Positions 1 to 10,560 are shown, counted from the first letter of the stretch. The stretch: 64,000 nucleotides of DNA from Primula veris (GCA_963682055.1 OY821741.1:5773501-5837500); one strand, 5' to 3'. The notes: generated from the letters alone by a model not told the origin. Made by a program: numbers and translations.

Positions 1-224
1 TAAAAACTCGCTCCTTAAAGGTGGCGTGAATCAGCTGGGACATTTTAAGAACAGTGTCACCAAATTGTTCGCACTTTGTAGTCTATCATGTCATAAACTT
101 GCAACCTTTTGTATCATATAGTATAAAATTGTGCTTCAGTAGAAAACTTCGAAACTAATCATATGTGAGTTCACATTTGTAAGTTTAAGTAAGTTCCAGA
201 AACACATTTTTAACCTGAATATCG
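1..224. other. Left-edge intergenic sequence
   Basis: I see no coding frame, RNA gene or repeat edge here. The stretch is AT-rich and precedes a decayed kinase relic, so it may be the equally decayed 3' flank of that relic. Confidence 0.3.
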
Positions 225-650
225 AGCCAAACTGATAAAAGATCTCGATGAGATTAAACCAGTCGAACTTACCGACCTTAATCACAGTGTATTCAAATTC
301 TTTGCAGTTTTTTCGGTAGAATTTTCTTTACAGCGTATTCCAATTCTTTAAAATCAAACATCTCAAGACAAGATTTGCCAGTACCAAAATATCATTTTCC
401 TCACGCCCTTTTGCAGCCCTTGAATCAAAATTACCGAACAAACAATTCCCCTCCATTTTGAACCTCTCCATTCCTCCGATTTTGACAGCGAAGTCGCCTT
501 CTTCCAGATTAGCAGTTCAACAAATACCATTCCAAAGCTATAAAGTTGGCTTTTCTCTGTGAACTGTCTCGATAGAAAGTACGGAAATCAAACATAGACT
601 TCACAACCGTGGTCAAATGACTCTGATGATTCTGATCAACTAATTTTACA
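225..650 (-). pseudogene. Decayed WAK-like kinase relic
   Basis: Read on the minus strand, this matches the end of the kinase exon of the complete WAK-like genes farther right. About 225-280 resembles the C-terminal codons of that exon. About 350-640 resembles the stretch from the activation loop (equivalent of the DPEYFQS region) to the C-lobe segment followed by the conserved RCLNL region. Shared landmarks on the plus strand include the strings around 'aacatctcaa', 'ccaaagctataaa' and 'gtcaaatgactctg'. The frame is broken by many indels and substitutions and no exon is open. It is the oldest and most degraded member of the local WAK family. It shows that the array once extended left of the PPR gene, in the same orientation as the other members. 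The match was judged by eye and its edges are approximate. Confidence 0.65.
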
Positions 651-1064
651 CTTTTGGCGTGTCAAACTTGGAAGACATCGTTCATAGGGCTTTGTTTGGC
701 TGCAATTATAAAGCAAACAACCTGGGTGTACGGAGATTGAGCAAAGAGTTGGGTTCATCCAAGCGTAAACCTTCCAACTTTTCCGAGATAAAACCAAAAT
801 AGCTCAAAGATGGTCAAAAAAACTCTTAAAAAAATATACGTTCAAGCTTTTAAACAGAAAAGCTAGAACTTGGTTCCCTCCGCTTAAAGCTTTTCAGACC
901 CAGAAATAATCAGCTTTTAAGTAGTCAATCAACTGTACTTCTCCTTTCAAGCACAATGGAAAAAACCTGAGCTGAAAATCCGCACTGAAACAAGGCGGTG
1001 TTTCTCTCACAAAAGGATATTCGCCAACTTAACAATTCTGCTTATGGATCCAGCCATACGAATA
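651..1064. other. PPR gene 3' flank
   Basis: About 410 bases follow the PPR stop codon in the direction of transcription. I see no second gene. It should contain the PPR 3' untranslated region, but I cannot place a polyadenylation site with confidence. Confidence 0.3.
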
Positions 1065-2777
1065 TTACCAGTAATCTTTACAAGTACACGATCCATCTTT
1101 AAAATGGTGGAACCGACTACGATCCCTCACGACAAACTCTCTGTTAAAAACCTTTGAAATAAGTTTAATTGCCAGGTGGCAATCCGCACACACCCTCAAG
1201 TTTTTAACTATCCGAATAGGCGTGTTTTGTGGTGTTTTAATAAGCATAAACGCAATTGCAATATTTTCGCTATGATAAGACAACTGAGTCTCTTTTTCCT
1301 CTTCCTCTATATCCGCGAGCACATTCGAAGTATGAGGTGTATAGCCTTCCAATTTCAACAACTTGGTGATTTTCGCCAACATGGCGTATATAGCATCGTT
1401 ATCAGGATGAGACGTATCCCCCATCATAAATTCATAAACATGGTTTCCTAACTCAACGAGGCTATAACCCGGCGTTTTCTTCACCCCTTCTTTCAACATT
1501 TCGATCCTCACATTATGCACATCTCCCCAACGCCGTTCAGATGCATACAGATTCGACAAAAGCACGTAATCTCCGCTATGTTTGGGTTCTAACTGAAATA
1601 ACTTCGTTCTCACGTATTCTCCGAGTCCCAAATGCCCATGTATCGTACATGCCCCTAACAAAGTCCTCCAAATAACAGCATTGGGCTTAATCGGCATCTC
1701 TTTAATGTACTCATACGCTCTGTCCACCAACCCCGCTCTACCCAACAAATCAACCATACAGCCATGATGCTCTATCCTCGGCACATACCCGAATTCCCTC
1801 TTCATCCTCTCGAAAAAAGCAAACCCTTCGTCAACCAACCCACAATGACTACAAGCATACAAAACACCGATAAAACTAATCTCCGTCGGAACCAGACCCT
1901 CTTCTTCCAACTCCTTGAAAAGCCCAATCGCCTCCTCGCCAAAACCATTCATTGCCAACCCAACAACCAAAGCGTTCCACGACACAACGCTCCTCTCCCT
2001 CATCTCACTAAAAACCCTCCTCGCCTCGCAAATGCTCCCACACTTGGCGTAAAGGTCAAGCAAAGCGTTACAAACATGCGAATTCCCATCCAACCCAACT
2101 TTCATTATATAAACATGCGCCCTCCTACCCAACGCAAGCGCCCCAAGCTCCGCACAAGCCGTCAACAAAGTCACCATCGAAAACCCGTCCGCCAAGATCC
2201 CGTCTTTTCCAAAACCCATCTCTCGAAACAGCGTTAAGGCCTCGTTCGGCCTACCGTTGAGCGCAAACCCATTCATAACACTATTCCAAGCCACCAAATT
2301 CCTCTCAGGCATTTCCTCAAACACCTTATGAGCACTCTCGGCACGCCCACAAGCCGCATACATGTGAACCAACGCGTTCATCACAAAAACTAGCTCATTA
2401 AACCCGTTTTTCACCAACACCAAATGAACCCTTTCCCCAAAACCCACATCCAGAGCCTTCGCAACCGCTTTGAGTAAAAAAGGAAAAGTATGCGTATCTG
2501 GCTCGACGTTTTTCGCCCTCATTTCGTTATAAACTTCTAAACTTGTTATCGGGGTTTGGCTCTCGGCATAGCCTCGTATGATAGTGTTCCAAGTGAATAT
2601 AGTCGGGTTTTGGGTTTGGGAAAAGATCTTATGTATGTAAGTCATATGGGAGGATAAAGTGGAGACGAGGGCGACAATGTGGGATGAGAGAGAGGGACGC
2701 AGTGACGGAGAGAAAACGCGTGGATTTGTTTGATTTGATAACAAGAAGGGGAAATTGTTTGTAAGAGGGATATACAT
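1065..2777 (-). CDS. PPR protein, PLS class with E/E+ and DYW domains (LOI1-like)
   Basis: Intronless 570-codon frame. From about residue 45 onward it is an array of P, L and S pentatricopeptide repeats (for example VAWNSVMNGFALNGRPNEAL, VSWNALVVGLAMNGFGEEAI). An E/E+ region follows (HSGDYVLLSNLYASERRWGD), then a DYW cytidine-deaminase domain ending CTCKDYW. Visible deaminase residues are H502 and E504 (HSEN), C530 and C533 (CADCH), and C564/C566. The wording of the repeats is very close to Arabidopsis At4g21065 (LOI1), a mitochondrial RNA-editing factor. This family recognises one or a few RNA sites and converts C to U in organelles. The first about 45 residues are not homologous to the family. 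A 16-bp deletion near 2671, relative to the truncated copy at 16283-16750, shifts the ancestral N-terminal frame, and the open frame is instead entered from an ATG at 2777 in the other frame. The new N-terminus has no acidic residues and could still act as a transit peptide. Function is probable but not certain. Confidence 0.85.
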   Translation of the reverse strand: MYIPLTNNFPFLLSNQTNPRVFSPSLRPSLSSHIVALVSTLSSHMTYIHKIFSQTQNPTIFTWNTIIRGYAESQTPITSLEVYNEMRAKNVEPDTHTFPFLLKAVAKALDVGFGERVHLVLVKNGFNELVFVMNALVHMYAACGRAESAHKVFEEMPERNLVAWNSVMNGFALNGRPNEALTLFREMGFGKDGILADGFSMVTLLTACAELGALALGRRAHVYIMKVGLDGNSHVCNALLDLYAKCGSICEARRVFSEMRERSVVSWNALVVGLAMNGFGEEAIGLFKELEEEGLVPTEISFIGVLYACSHCGLVDEGFAFFERMKREFGYVPRIEHHGCMVDLLGRAGLVDRAYEYIKEMPIKPNAVIWRTLLGACTIHGHLGLGEYVRTKLFQLEPKHSGDYVLLSNLYASERRWGDVHNVRIEMLKEGVKKTPGYSLVELGNHVYEFMMGDTSHPDNDAIYAMLAKITKLLKLEGYTPHTSNVLADIEEEEKETQLSYHSENIAIAFMLIKTPQNTPIRIVKNLRVCADCHLAIKLISKVFNREFVVRDRSRFHHFKDGSCTCKDYW

Positions 2778-2830
2778 TTATTTAGGATTTGAGTGGTTTT
2801 TTGATCTTTTAAAGGTGTTGGTGAGTGCAT
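2642..2830 (-). other. Stranded ancestral N-terminal frame of the PPR gene
   Basis: This 62-codon frame starts at ATG 2830. Its opening residues (MHSPTPLKDQKTTQILNKC) match the N-terminus of the truncated PPR paralogue, including the QIKQIHAFSLRH segment typical of this family. Beyond the 16-bp deletion it runs out of frame and stops. The natural start codon of the PPR gene is therefore still present but no longer connects to the repeat array. It may now act as an upstream ORF for the 2777 start. Confidence 0.7.
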
Positions 2831-2977
2831 GTTTTTTTGAATATGAATATGTGGGAAATTTTAGTTTTATAATCTTAGTTTTTGAAAATATTAGCAATTA
2901 TTGTCCCTAGTTTTCATAAAATTGGGTTTTGGGGCCTTGGAGATTGATTTGGAATTATAATTTAGTTTTTGAAAATA
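2831..2977 (-). promoter_or_regulatory. PPR gene 5' leader and proximal promoter
   Basis: This sequence lies directly upstream of the ancestral ATG and is similar to the upstream sequence of the truncated paralogue (16751-16870). It carries the dispersed module described at 3376-3650. A hAT-type MITE interrupts it at 2986. No confident TATA box was identified. Confidence 0.4.
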
Positions 2978-2985
2978 TTTGCAAC

Positions 2986-3367
2986 TAGGGCTGGGTCCGG
3001 TCCGGTCCGGTTTGATTTTTGGCAAAACCAAAACCGAAACCGAGCAGTTTTTTTTATTCGGTTTTTTTGGGTTTCGGTCTTTTTATTTTTTGGACTGAAC
3101 CGAATCGAACCAGTTTGTTTCGGTCCGGTATCGGGTTTTTCGGTTTTATTTTTGGTTTTTCGGGTTTTTTTGGTTTTTCCGGTTTTTTTTTATTCGGTTT
3201 TATTGTAAACCGAAACCGACCTGAAATAATTTCGGTTTTTTGGTTTAGGTCTTTTTCGGTTTTTTTCGATTCGGTTTTATTGTAAACCGAAACGGACCCG
3301 AAAAATTTTCGGTTTTTCGGTTTCGGTCTTTTTCGGTTCGGTTTTTCTGGGTTTTCATCCAGCCCTA
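2986..3367. mobile_element. hAT-type MITE rich in CGGTTTTT
   Basis: Terminal inverted repeats TAGGGCTGG at the left and CCAGCCCTA at the right. They are flanked by 8-bp target duplications TTTGCAAC (2978-2985) and TTTGCAAT (3368-3375), with one mismatch. The 382-bp interior is low-complexity CGGTTTTT/AACCGAAA sequence. The 8-bp duplication and the short TIR fit a non-autonomous hAT element. It lies in the promoter of the PPR gene, about 160 bp upstream of the ancestral start codon. Short open frames inside it are composition artefacts. Confidence 0.8.
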
Positions 3368-3375
3368 TTTGCAAT

Positions 3376-3650
3376 TGATTGACCTGGTTTTCAGAATATT
3401 GAAGTGCCTTAGTTTGTAAAACTTGATTGATTTTGTACTAAGTTAACAAAATGGAAGAGTTTTTTTGGGTTTTTTAAGAGGAGTTAGTGAGTTTGTGGTT
3501 GTTGGAATATAACATCTTATTTGATATACAGGAGGAAAAATTTTGGTGTTTATAATCTAAGTTTTTGAAAGAATTATCAAATATGGTCCTAGTTTTTAGT
3601 AAATTAATTTTAGTTGATTCAGTTTATTGGACTTGTTTGATTTTGTATCA
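3376..3650 (-). repeat. PPR 5'-end module, copy 2
   Basis: This segment repeats the PPR upstream region plus the first roughly ten codons, in degenerate form. Landmarks on the plus strand are 'gagttagtgagttt' (degenerate start-codon end) followed by 'ttggaatataacat' and 'cctagtttttagtaaatt'. Related copies are at 4262-4455, 4862-5075, 16728-16870, 17240-17440, 24115-24300 and 24725-24930. No open frame is left. Confidence 0.55.
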
Positions 3651-3681
3651 CATCACACACACTTCTGTTTTGTATCATATT

Positions 3682-4090
3682 TGTGGCCACTTGTGGAACC
3701 AATAGTTGGAAAATGATCAATCGAGAGCCTAATTGTAAGGTAGTACATATGGATTAGGGGCCGTTTTTCAAAGGTTATAGACATTGGATTTGCAATTGTA
3801 CCTCGGCTATTGATGATATGGAACGTGACTGGACGAACCCGCAGAACCAAATAGTTTATTTTGATGCTAGCAAGGATGAGTTCATTGAAATAACAATGCC
3901 ACAACCTAATTAAGAAGGGTGGTAGAGATGCCATTGTTAGTTTAGGAGTTTTCGATGAGTGCCTTTATATGACTCGTCGGGAAGATCCAGAATTTTCTTG
4001 GAGAAGGTATATAGTTTTTGCTGTTGAAGGAATATGGAAATGGGAATTCATGGAATATTATGTTTGTTATTTCTATGGTAATATTTTTAC
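3682..4090 (+). pseudogene. F-box-associated domain fragment, duplicated relic
   Basis: Translated fragments read VATCGTNSWK, YFDASKDEFIEITMPQPN and then, after an in-frame TAA, SLGVFDECLYMTRREDPEFS and GIWKWEF. This is the style of the F-box-associated beta-propeller-like domain of plant F-box proteins. It is near-identical to 23525-23960, which keeps the F-box itself farther upstream. Here the F-box half is absent and stop codons interrupt the frame, so it cannot encode a working protein. It marks the left edge of the A/B segmental duplication. Confidence 0.7.
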
Positions 4091-4261
4091 TTTTGATTAG
4101 CTCTATAAATATGATGTTATTACACATGAGTTTGAGATAAGCGGACAACAAACTGCGCCGTCAGTGCTCTTTATTTTTGAGATAAGCCGACAACACATGA
4201 GTTTGAGATAAGTCAGGATAACAAACTGCACTAATATTTCTACTTGTTTGCCTTTTGTTTT

Positions 4262-4455
4262 TTGTTTTTTTTGAGAGGTGTTAGCGAGTTCATGTTTTGT
4301 TGGAGTTGTGGTGGTGTTATATACTTTAACACACTTCCGATATTACGAGGGAAAGCTTTAGTTTTATAAAATAATTATCAAATTTTGTCCTAGCTTTTAA
4401 TAAATTGATTTTAGTTGCTTCAGTTTATCAGAGAATATTGATTTTGTATCACATC
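4262..4455 (-). repeat. PPR 5'-end module, copy 3
   Basis: Begins with 'gagaggtgttagcgagttcat', which on the minus strand is the MNSLTPL-type start region of the PPR genes. It continues into the 'cctagcttttaataaattg' upstream motif. There is no downstream coding sequence. It has a near-identical twin at 24115-24300 in the duplicated block. Confidence 0.55.
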
Positions 4456-4499
4456 AGCCCATAAGCATTGATCACGTTCATTTGCTTAACACTAATTTA

Positions 4500-4860
4500 C
4501 TTAACATGTCATCTAATATATTAATACTATTAATCGTTACCCACGCATTGCGTGTGCGACGCATGCTATATATATGATTCGGATAAATAAATTTTTAAAA
4601 AATATATTAATTGAATAAATATATTAAATTAGAAATCATGAGTAATATAACGTTCTTGTTATACAAAATTCACGTAAAACGATTTTGTTTGATATATTAT
4701 TATAATTATTTTGAAAAAATAATGATTTTTGTTTGTTTTTTATATTTTGAATTGAATAAATGTAAATGATTAATTAGTAAAAAAGAGTGATGGTATTTCC
4801 GGAAAAAATTGGCCAAATTGTATAGCCTCATTTGTCTTGAGTTGACTTATTATAATAGAA
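4500..4860. repeat. AT-rich dispersed repeat
   Basis: One end reads 'cacgcattgcgtgtgcgacgc' and the other 'ttattataatagaatgac'. Related sequence is at 24365-24720 (duplicate), in reverse at about 7560-7860, and inside the Mutator-like elements at about 11455-11790 and 44370-44715. The paired end motifs suggest a non-autonomous element, perhaps a Helitron, but I cannot see decisive termini. Confidence 0.4.
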
Positions 4861-4861
4861 T

Positions 4862-5075
4862 GACATGAGAGAAACTTTTATTTCTATAATCTTAGTTTTC
4901 AAAAACAAAATTACAGTAACGACCCTATTTTTAAGAAAATTAATAGCATGTCATCTAAATTTGAGGTTTTGGGTCTTTGAGAGAAGTAAGTGAGTTCACA
5001 TTTTTTTGGAAGATGACATTTCATTTTAACTAATTAATTAGTTTGTTTAACTTGATTGGTTTTGTACCATGTTAA
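4862..5075 (-). repeat. PPR 5'-end module, copy 4
   Basis: Degenerate copy with 'tttgagagaagtaagtgagttcac' at the start-codon end and 'ttgtaccatgttaacaaaagg' beyond it. It is the second module of a pair in block A, and the same pair recurs in block B at 24725-24930. It is followed by the WAK A 3' flank. Confidence 0.5.
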
Positions 5076-5573
5076 CAAAAGGGATGTGCGATTGTTGAGG
5101 ATTTGAGGAGGGATGCGCGATTGTTAAAATTGTTGAAACCGAATGTAACAAAGCAATAATATGGATCTATTTATACGATTCGTTATAGACGGATACGTTC
5201 ATTCCTGGTTATTAATTAACATTATGTTTTTTCCACGACTGTCGGACTGTTATGTTTTCCCCAAAACTTTAGGAAATCTACTCTTATATTACCCATACTT
5301 TCAGCCAAAGTTTCATTTGCATTATGTCAGTATAGCAGGCAACATTTTGTCCATAAGTTGTGTTTCAATTGAAGATCCATCCTCTAAACCATAAAATTAC
5401 TTGTGTAAAAGTAAATCACCTTAGCAACACAGTCGATTTATCAGGAATTACAATTATTTATGCGACTATGAGTTTAGCTAAGAACTAATCCTGGTTTCGT
5501 CGCTGATGGTAATATAGCAAATTATGTAAATAGATAGTACACATGATGAATAATTGCTGAAGAAACAATATTA
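5076..5573. other. 3' flank of WAK A
   Basis: Sequence downstream of the WAK A stop codon. It is conserved in block B (24930-25416) and, more loosely, in blocks C and D and in the extra tail copies at 30057-30830 and 41634-42089. Shared strings are 'tttgcattatgtcag' and 'cacagtcgatttctcagg'. It probably contains the WAK 3' untranslated region. No gene is seen. Confidence 0.45.
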
Positions 5574-8500
5574 TCAATCTCGGGACCAACTCAGAAAGGA
5601 TGTTGATGAAGTTATCCCTAACTCGCCATAAACCTCAGTTGTTGGATATTCAATCTCTTGGGGGTTTTGTCTTGTAGAGGAATCCATTTTTGGCAATTTA
5701 CTTTCCAATTCAACTAAAACATCCCACATAGTTGGCCTTTGTCTACCATTTAGGTTCAAACATCTCAAAGCAAGGTTTGCCACAGCCAAAATCTCAACTT
5801 TATCGCCCTCTTTCGCAACCCTCGGATCTAGAATATCAAACAAACGGTTTTCCTCCATTTTTAACATAAAATAACCCGCTAAGCCCCTCCATTCTTCTGT
5901 TATTAATGATGAAATTGGTTTCAGTCCAGTTAATAGTTCAACTAGTACTACCCCAAAGCTATAAACGTCGCTTTTCTCTGTGAATTGGCTTGACTGAAAG
6001 TACTCGGGATCCAAGTAACCAAATGTACCCTTGACACCAGTTGTCAAATGAGTCTGTTCGACAGATATTGATCTTGAAGTGCCAAAATCGGAAACTTTCG
6101 CTCTATATTTCTCATCCAAAAGAATATTTGTCGACTTAATATCTCTATGATAAATTGGCATTGAGGCGGCTGAGTGTAGATAGGATAGAGCTCCCGCTAC
6201 CTCACTAGCAATACGTAAGCGCAGTTCCCAAGAAAGAGGAAACTCTTCGATTTGGTTGTGTATGTAATGATATAAGGTGTCATTGGGGATATATTCGTAT
6301 ACCAACATAGGAACTGGGGTCTCCAAACAACACCCAAGCAGCATAACAATGTTCCGATGGTTTATTTTGGATAGAATGACAACCTCGTTTATGAAACCAT
6401 CGAGTTGCCCTTCGTTGACTATTTTAGCCTTTTTAACCGCTACGATTTTTCCATCTGTTAACATGCCTTTGTACACGGTTCCTTGGCCACCTTGACCTAG
6501 AACACGGTTAATATTGTAGTTTTCCGTAGCCTTTTCCAACTCTTTGGAGGTGAACAACTTGGTCGCCTCGAAATTACCTTTATCTGATGATATTTGTTGT
6601 TGTAATAGTAACCCACCATTTCGTTTAAAAAACTTCTCTTTCTGTTTGGCTTGTTTCCTTCGTCTTACTAGTTTCCGTAGCCACCAACAACCAATGAGCA
6701 AAAACAACATTCCGAGTCCTGTGCCAGCAACTGTAAAACAACGAAATTTCAAAGTTTCATTTTTAGGTTCTTAAATCTGAATTATGAGCTATCAGTAATT
6801 AATTAAGAAGAAATATCGTTACAGTTTTGGGATCCGGATTACTGTTATAGGACCTTGTTCTATTGCAGCTCTTAATTAATAAGGTCGCTTTTTTCGCCTT
6901 TATATTTAAAGGTTGAACGAAATTTGGTTTACCAGCTTATAAGCTAAATTCTGGTTTTCTAGCCTTGAAAATCTTAGAAGCTTTCAGCTGGGTGACCAAG
7001 CAAGCTATAACTTCATGAAGTTTTTCATTTCATTCCAAGTGTTTCGACACAAAAAAAAACTATATAATGGATTTTCCATTTTTGATCAAGTTGTAATTTC
7101 TCTGAAAATCATTAGAAAACCTAAGCATGGCCATGATTTCATATACTATATGTCCATTTAAGAACTAAATAACAACAATATATGTCTTGGATTGTAACTC
7201 TTGTGTCGTCCATAGATTTGGTTAGTTGATTGATCTACTTAGTTCTAGTTTGTTAATACTTAAATACTCCAATTGAAATTTCCTTCCACAATTTAAAACA
7301 CAACTTTGGGCTTGTCTTATATTCAAAGGAAACTCATAAAAGGGGCTCATTTTGAAGCAAACTGGATGACAGTCGAAAATCATTTAATAAAAACTGCATG
7401 ACAAGAGAAGCAGAATTAAACGGAAAACGAAGATTCGTACTGCGGTAAATGAGAATAACCCCCAAACATTCCTTTATTTAAATTTTACAAAAAACTAGCT
7501 AATCTGTTGAAATCATACTATTAATATAAGTGAACCCAATAAAGCTTGAATCTGTCAAATTTTACCAATTTTTTCCAAAGATGCTCCTATTCTAATTTAC
7601 TAATTAATCAAATAAATTAATACAATTTACATAAATAAATAAGTAAATAAATATTTCATTTTTCCACACATCAATTCATCTCGCAAAAAAATCATCATAC
7701 GTGTATTTTTATATCACCATAACAATAAAACATTATATTTTTATGATATTCATTCCATTATTTTTGCAAACTTTTTGAAAATATTAAATTTATTTGTGCC
7801 GGATCATATTTATACAACTACGTGTCACACACGCAACGCATGCGCTACGATTACTAGTGTTTAATATTCTATCCCCAACAGGAAAGCTAATTGGAGGACC
7901 TTGATCAAGATTCTAAAGATTAACTTTCTAATTAAACATGTAAAGCTTCGAAAAGAACTTACCCAGAAACACCAAATTTAAAGTTTGTTTGGTATGTTTG
8001 GTATCTTTGGTACAATTACCAAATCGAGAGAATCTATCGTGATAGTATCCAGCTTTACAGTGGCAGTGATGGCTCCCTTCTAAATTTTGACAGTAGTGCT
8101 CACAATGGTTCAATTTTGGATCGGCACATTCATCAATATCTGCCATGTCCAATAATAACAAATATAAGGGAAAACTCCTACAACAACTCATAAAACGCAC
8201 TAAATCTTTAGAGAAAGTTAAGGCTTTCTTGGTGTTTTGACCTTTCAACATGTTCACTAATTAGTCTATGGTCAAGAATGTTGTGATGAACACTTTTGGG
8301 ACCAAATATATATACGAATGTTTTAAATAGCGTTATCGTAAGTATTGTGTTTTTTTTGCTACATACCGATTAACGGTTTACTTTTTTTTTTGCCTAAATA
8401 CATAAATATAGCATTAAATTCAGAACATCTAATAAAAATTAACTAAATATATATAAAAAATTGTAACTAATAATCACAAAATGATTATAGTTGAGATGTC

Positions 8501-9652
8501 AGATTATTTACTTTGTTTGCAATAGTTTTGTGGTTTGATTCTCTTTAAGCTCCAATAATTTCATTAAAATTTTGACAAAAAATAAATAAAAAAATATTGG
8601 ACTGCACCCGCCATAGCGTAAATAGCGTCCACTATAGCGCGCTATAGCGTAAATAACGTCTCTATAGCGCGAATTTAGCGTTATTCCATCAAAATAGCGG
8701 TTTATCATAACGTTTTTGGATCAAAAAACGCTATTTCGCGAAATATAGCACAATATAGCGTGTTTTTTAAAAGAATGGTTGGAATCATACTTTTGATATA
8801 CATTTTGAATAATAGAACATGGCTCTAAAGTTGCCAGTCTTTACATTATTAAAATGATAAAATCATACCTTCACATCCATCGGGAAGATATGGGTTTCCC
8901 TCAAACCCGTCTTCACAAATACATCCACTATAGTCACAGTAAGTGCTGGCAGTGTTTTTTATTAAAAATGTTGCATTATCAATACGCCACTCCAAAATTG
9001 TTGGAACATGTGTGATGTCCAAAGCTCTAAAATCATGTTCTAGAATATTAGTGACCCATTCTAGATCTGCGACAAACATTTTCATACAGCTTTTATCCTT
9101 TTCATTACCATTTTTGTTGATCTTCTCCATAGACGCGTTGATGTACTTTAGCGAGTATGAGAGTGTGGTCTTGCAACAGTTAATACCATCACAACCCTCG
9201 GTTATAGTATCATCACAAATAGACATACATCCAGAAACCACGTTTCCACCGACCGTTAATTTGGCAAAATTGTTACAACTTGTTGAGACGAAGCGATTTT
9301 CAGAAGCAGAGAAAGAAAATGGTGAAAGCGGAATTTCAGACAGGTTAGCAGGCGGACTGGTGACGATGTTGGAACAACCATAAGAGTTTACGGGGTAATT
9401 GATAAGCATTGTACCATTGAACGCAATTTTCAAGACTTCAAGGTTCGTGTTTCCAAGAAAAGGCTTTGGTGGGTTAAAGGTATGGTTGCAAGTTATTGCA
9501 AAACCGTCGTGAATGGGGCAATTCATGCCGATACCAAAAGGATAGGGAATAGTAACATTTCCACATTTCTCTATACAACCTTTCTTTGCTAAATATGAAT
9601 GTGCCCCTAAAAATGGTTTGATCATACACAAGAGAAATAATATAAGCAACAT
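5574..9652 (-). CDS. Wall-associated receptor kinase-like protein, copy A (complete, three exons)
   Basis: Exons: 8869-9652, 7963-8139 and 5574-6730, joined by GT-AG introns in phase 1. Total 2118 bp, 705 residues. Exon 1 encodes a signal peptide ([16 protein letters not shown]), a GUB_WAK galacturonan-binding domain ([13 protein letters not shown]) and a short EGF-like end ([10 protein letters not shown]). The junction completes DIDEC, the start of a calcium-binding EGF module in exon 2. Exon 3 encodes a transmembrane helix (about 322-340), a basic stop-transfer stretch and a Ser/Thr kinase: GQGGQGTV about 399-406, the VAVKK lysine, HRD about 515-517, DFG about 535-537 and [11 protein letters not shown]. 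All catalytic residues are present. WAKs bind pectin in the wall and signal across the plasma membrane. A 2-bp loss relative to C and D breaks the first-Met frame, so translation must start at the inner Met at 9652, which still gives a signal peptide. No lesion is seen. Confidence 0.88.
7440..7915. repeat. AT-rich insertion in intron 2 of WAK A
   Basis: Intron 2 of A is about 1.23 kb, while that of B is about 0.85 kb. The difference is this stretch, which B lacks between 'taaacggaaaacg' and 'caactttttaatt'. Its right part (7560-7860) is a reverse copy of the AT-rich dispersed repeat, ending 'acacacgcaacgcatgcgc'. It probably inserted after the A/B duplication. Confidence 0.45.
8319..8780. repeat. 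CGCTATAGCG-rich element in intron 1 of WAK A
   Basis: Begins 'gttttaaatagcgttatcg' and ends near 'atatagcgtgttttttaaaa'. The interior is crowded with short palindromes built on GCGCTATAGCG. Block B has the same element at 27888-28225, also in intron 1, while C and D lack it. An inverted partial copy is at 33990-34095. It looks like a non-autonomous transposon, but the termini are imperfect. Confidence 0.55.
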
Positions 9653-10560
9653 TATTATTTTTTATATAACTCTCTTGCATATATTTCTCTCAAAACTGTG
9701 AAAGTATGTTCTACTTGATATAGCAAACACTTATACAAGAAATATTTCTTTGAATTATTAGATATTTGTGGTTGATAATCAGTTAGACGAGATATCAAGA
9801 CTTATACTTTTCAAAGCTACATAATACAAGAAAATTATGTCTTTCCGAGCATCTGTGGGTCTGTTTTCTTTAAGGCATTTAATTTACTGAAGCCTTTTTC
9901 TATTATGTGTATATTTTTGTATAACAAACTAAAATTCAAAATAAAAAAAAAACTAAAATTCACAACGTAAGGTCCTATATTTTGATCAAATTTCAATGTT
10001 TTCCTCTCTTTTTTTTAAGTAAAGGAGTTTAAGTTTATGTAAATAAGTCACTTCTGATTCAGAATCTTACAACTTTGTGAAAAGTTTAGCATATCGATTT
10101 GCAGAAAAGTTGCTAATGAGACAACATAATAAACTAAGGATTGTTATTTTGTACTACTACTTTCTACGTATCTATTTACTCGTTTCCTGATCAAATATTA
10201 AAGACTACATTTACAAATTATAGTTTCAATTTAAGTTGGATCATATTGAGTAATTATTATCAACTCTAAAATAAAATATGTGAGTGCATTAACAACTACA
10301 GAGAATTTGAATCCCTAATTATTAACACCAACATTAAATGGTACGCATGATGTATATATTTGTTAATTACTTAAAATAAAAATTACAATTTAATTAATTA
10401 AAAACTAATTACTCAACATAATAAAAACTTAAATAGAAATATAGAACTCTAGACAAGCATACCCTAAACTTAGATACAATTTAAATAAAAACAAAAACCC
10501 AAATAAAAATATGAAACCCTAGTTAGTACTATCCTAAACTAAATTATTAATTAAAAAATT
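9653..10560. other. Upstream region of WAK A
   Basis: Promoter-side flank shared with block B (29144-30010) and, for the first about 450 bp, with C and D. Shared strings include 'tctcaaaactgtgaa', 'gatatagcaaacactt' and 'ctttccgatcatctgtgg'. No gene or clear core promoter is identified. Around 10095-10120 is the unoccupied equivalent of the LINE insertion site used in C and D. Confidence 0.4.

Noticed and set aside
2969..3374. Three overlapping open frames rich in Phe/Lys/Pro
   Set aside because: They are translations of the low-complexity CGGTTTTT interior of the hAT MITE.
8943..9383. Plus-strand 146-codon frame antisense to WAK A exon 1
   Set aside because: Equivalent shadows occur opposite exon 1 of B, C and D and follow from codon use on the coding strand.
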